Positions 12,296 to 12,357 of a stretch of 12,357 bases of DNA are shown here, one piece after another. The notes beneath the pieces are model-generated. The model did not search any database. It saw only the letters and a list, made by a program, of their open reading frames with translations, and was not told the origin of the DNA. Numbering within the stretch: the first letter of the stretch is position 1; the number at the start of each line of letters is the position of its first letter. Made by a program: the position numbers and the translations under genes. Origin of the DNA: HK-STAS-PATE-2 sp035906575 (lineage in GTDB: Bacteria > Patescibacteriota > Patescibacteriia > 2-12-FULL-60-25); the NCBI GenBank assembly GCA_035906575.1, contig JAMIEW010000064.1, forward strand, positions 1 to 12,357. Reading direction: 5' to 3'.

Positions 12296-12357
12296 ATGGG
12301 TCTTCCTGGACATCGCCGAACTTCTTCTCATAAGCGCCGCCGCGCTTCGCACTTTGC
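12296..12357 (+). CDS. rpmF: 50S ribosomal protein L32, N-terminal part (runs off the window)
   Basis: The visible 20 residues, MGLPGHRRTSSHKRRRASHF, match the N-terminus of L32: a short start, then a very basic S/R/K-rich stretch (commonly MAVPKRRxSKSRRRxRRxH). The GLP start and RASHF ending resemble the L32 form I associate with Patescibacteria. The zinc-binding part is beyond the window edge. No Shine-Dalgarno is seen between the promoter and the ATG, so initiation probably depends on an unstructured A/T-rich leader. Confidence 0.85.
   Translation, partial: MGLPGHRRTSSHKRRRASHF

Overview
The window looks like chromosomal DNA of a Candidatus Patescibacteria (CPR) bacterium. This rests on the start of ribosomal protein L32 at the right edge (MGLPGHRRTSSHKRRRASHF), the unusually long nucleoside-diphosphate kinase, an RNase III with Asn in place of the usual second-site Asp, and compact gene packing with a dedicated terminator after most genes. 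The phylum call is inference from remembered family features, not from a search.

Left block (about 1-6268, plus strand): the end of what looks like an RNA polymerase sigma factor overlaps a very large membrane-anchored alpha-2-macroglobulin-like protein. Two bases later comes an N-terminally anchored MEMO/AmmeMemoRadiSam-B family protein. The three reading frames overlap or nearly touch and end in one strong terminator, so they look like a single operon for sensing or acting outside the cytoplasmic membrane. The alpha-2-macroglobulin protein has about 70 cytoplasmic residues before its membrane helix and lacks the thioester motif. This raises the possibility that it also serves as the anti-sigma partner of the upstream sigma factor.

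Middle block (about 6294-8810): an unrecognised 323-residue soluble protein and a DapD-type tetrahydrodipicolinate N-succinyltransferase of the actinobacterial kind, both on the minus strand. A tRNA-Arg(UCG) with its own terminator runs divergently from dapD.

Right block (about 8816-12357): two neighbouring minus-strand genes encode related zinc-ribbon proteins. They share one ribbon type exactly (C-x4-C-x16-C-x2-C with LHxR, FxG and RSYC) and a second ribbon more loosely (CSxxFxP...CxxC). Next come rnc (RNase III) and ndk, also on the minus strand, separated by a very long two-part hairpin. Divergent from ndk, rpmF (L32) starts at the right edge from a good sigma-70-type promoter.

Regulatory layout: four minus-strand genes carry a near-consensus -35 within ATTGAC[A/G]. 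In three of them it lies inside or just past the terminator of the preceding gene. The stretch from dapD to the second zinc-ribbon gene is visibly more GC-rich than rnc, ndk or the left block. No insertion sequence, CRISPR array or complete mobile element is visible.
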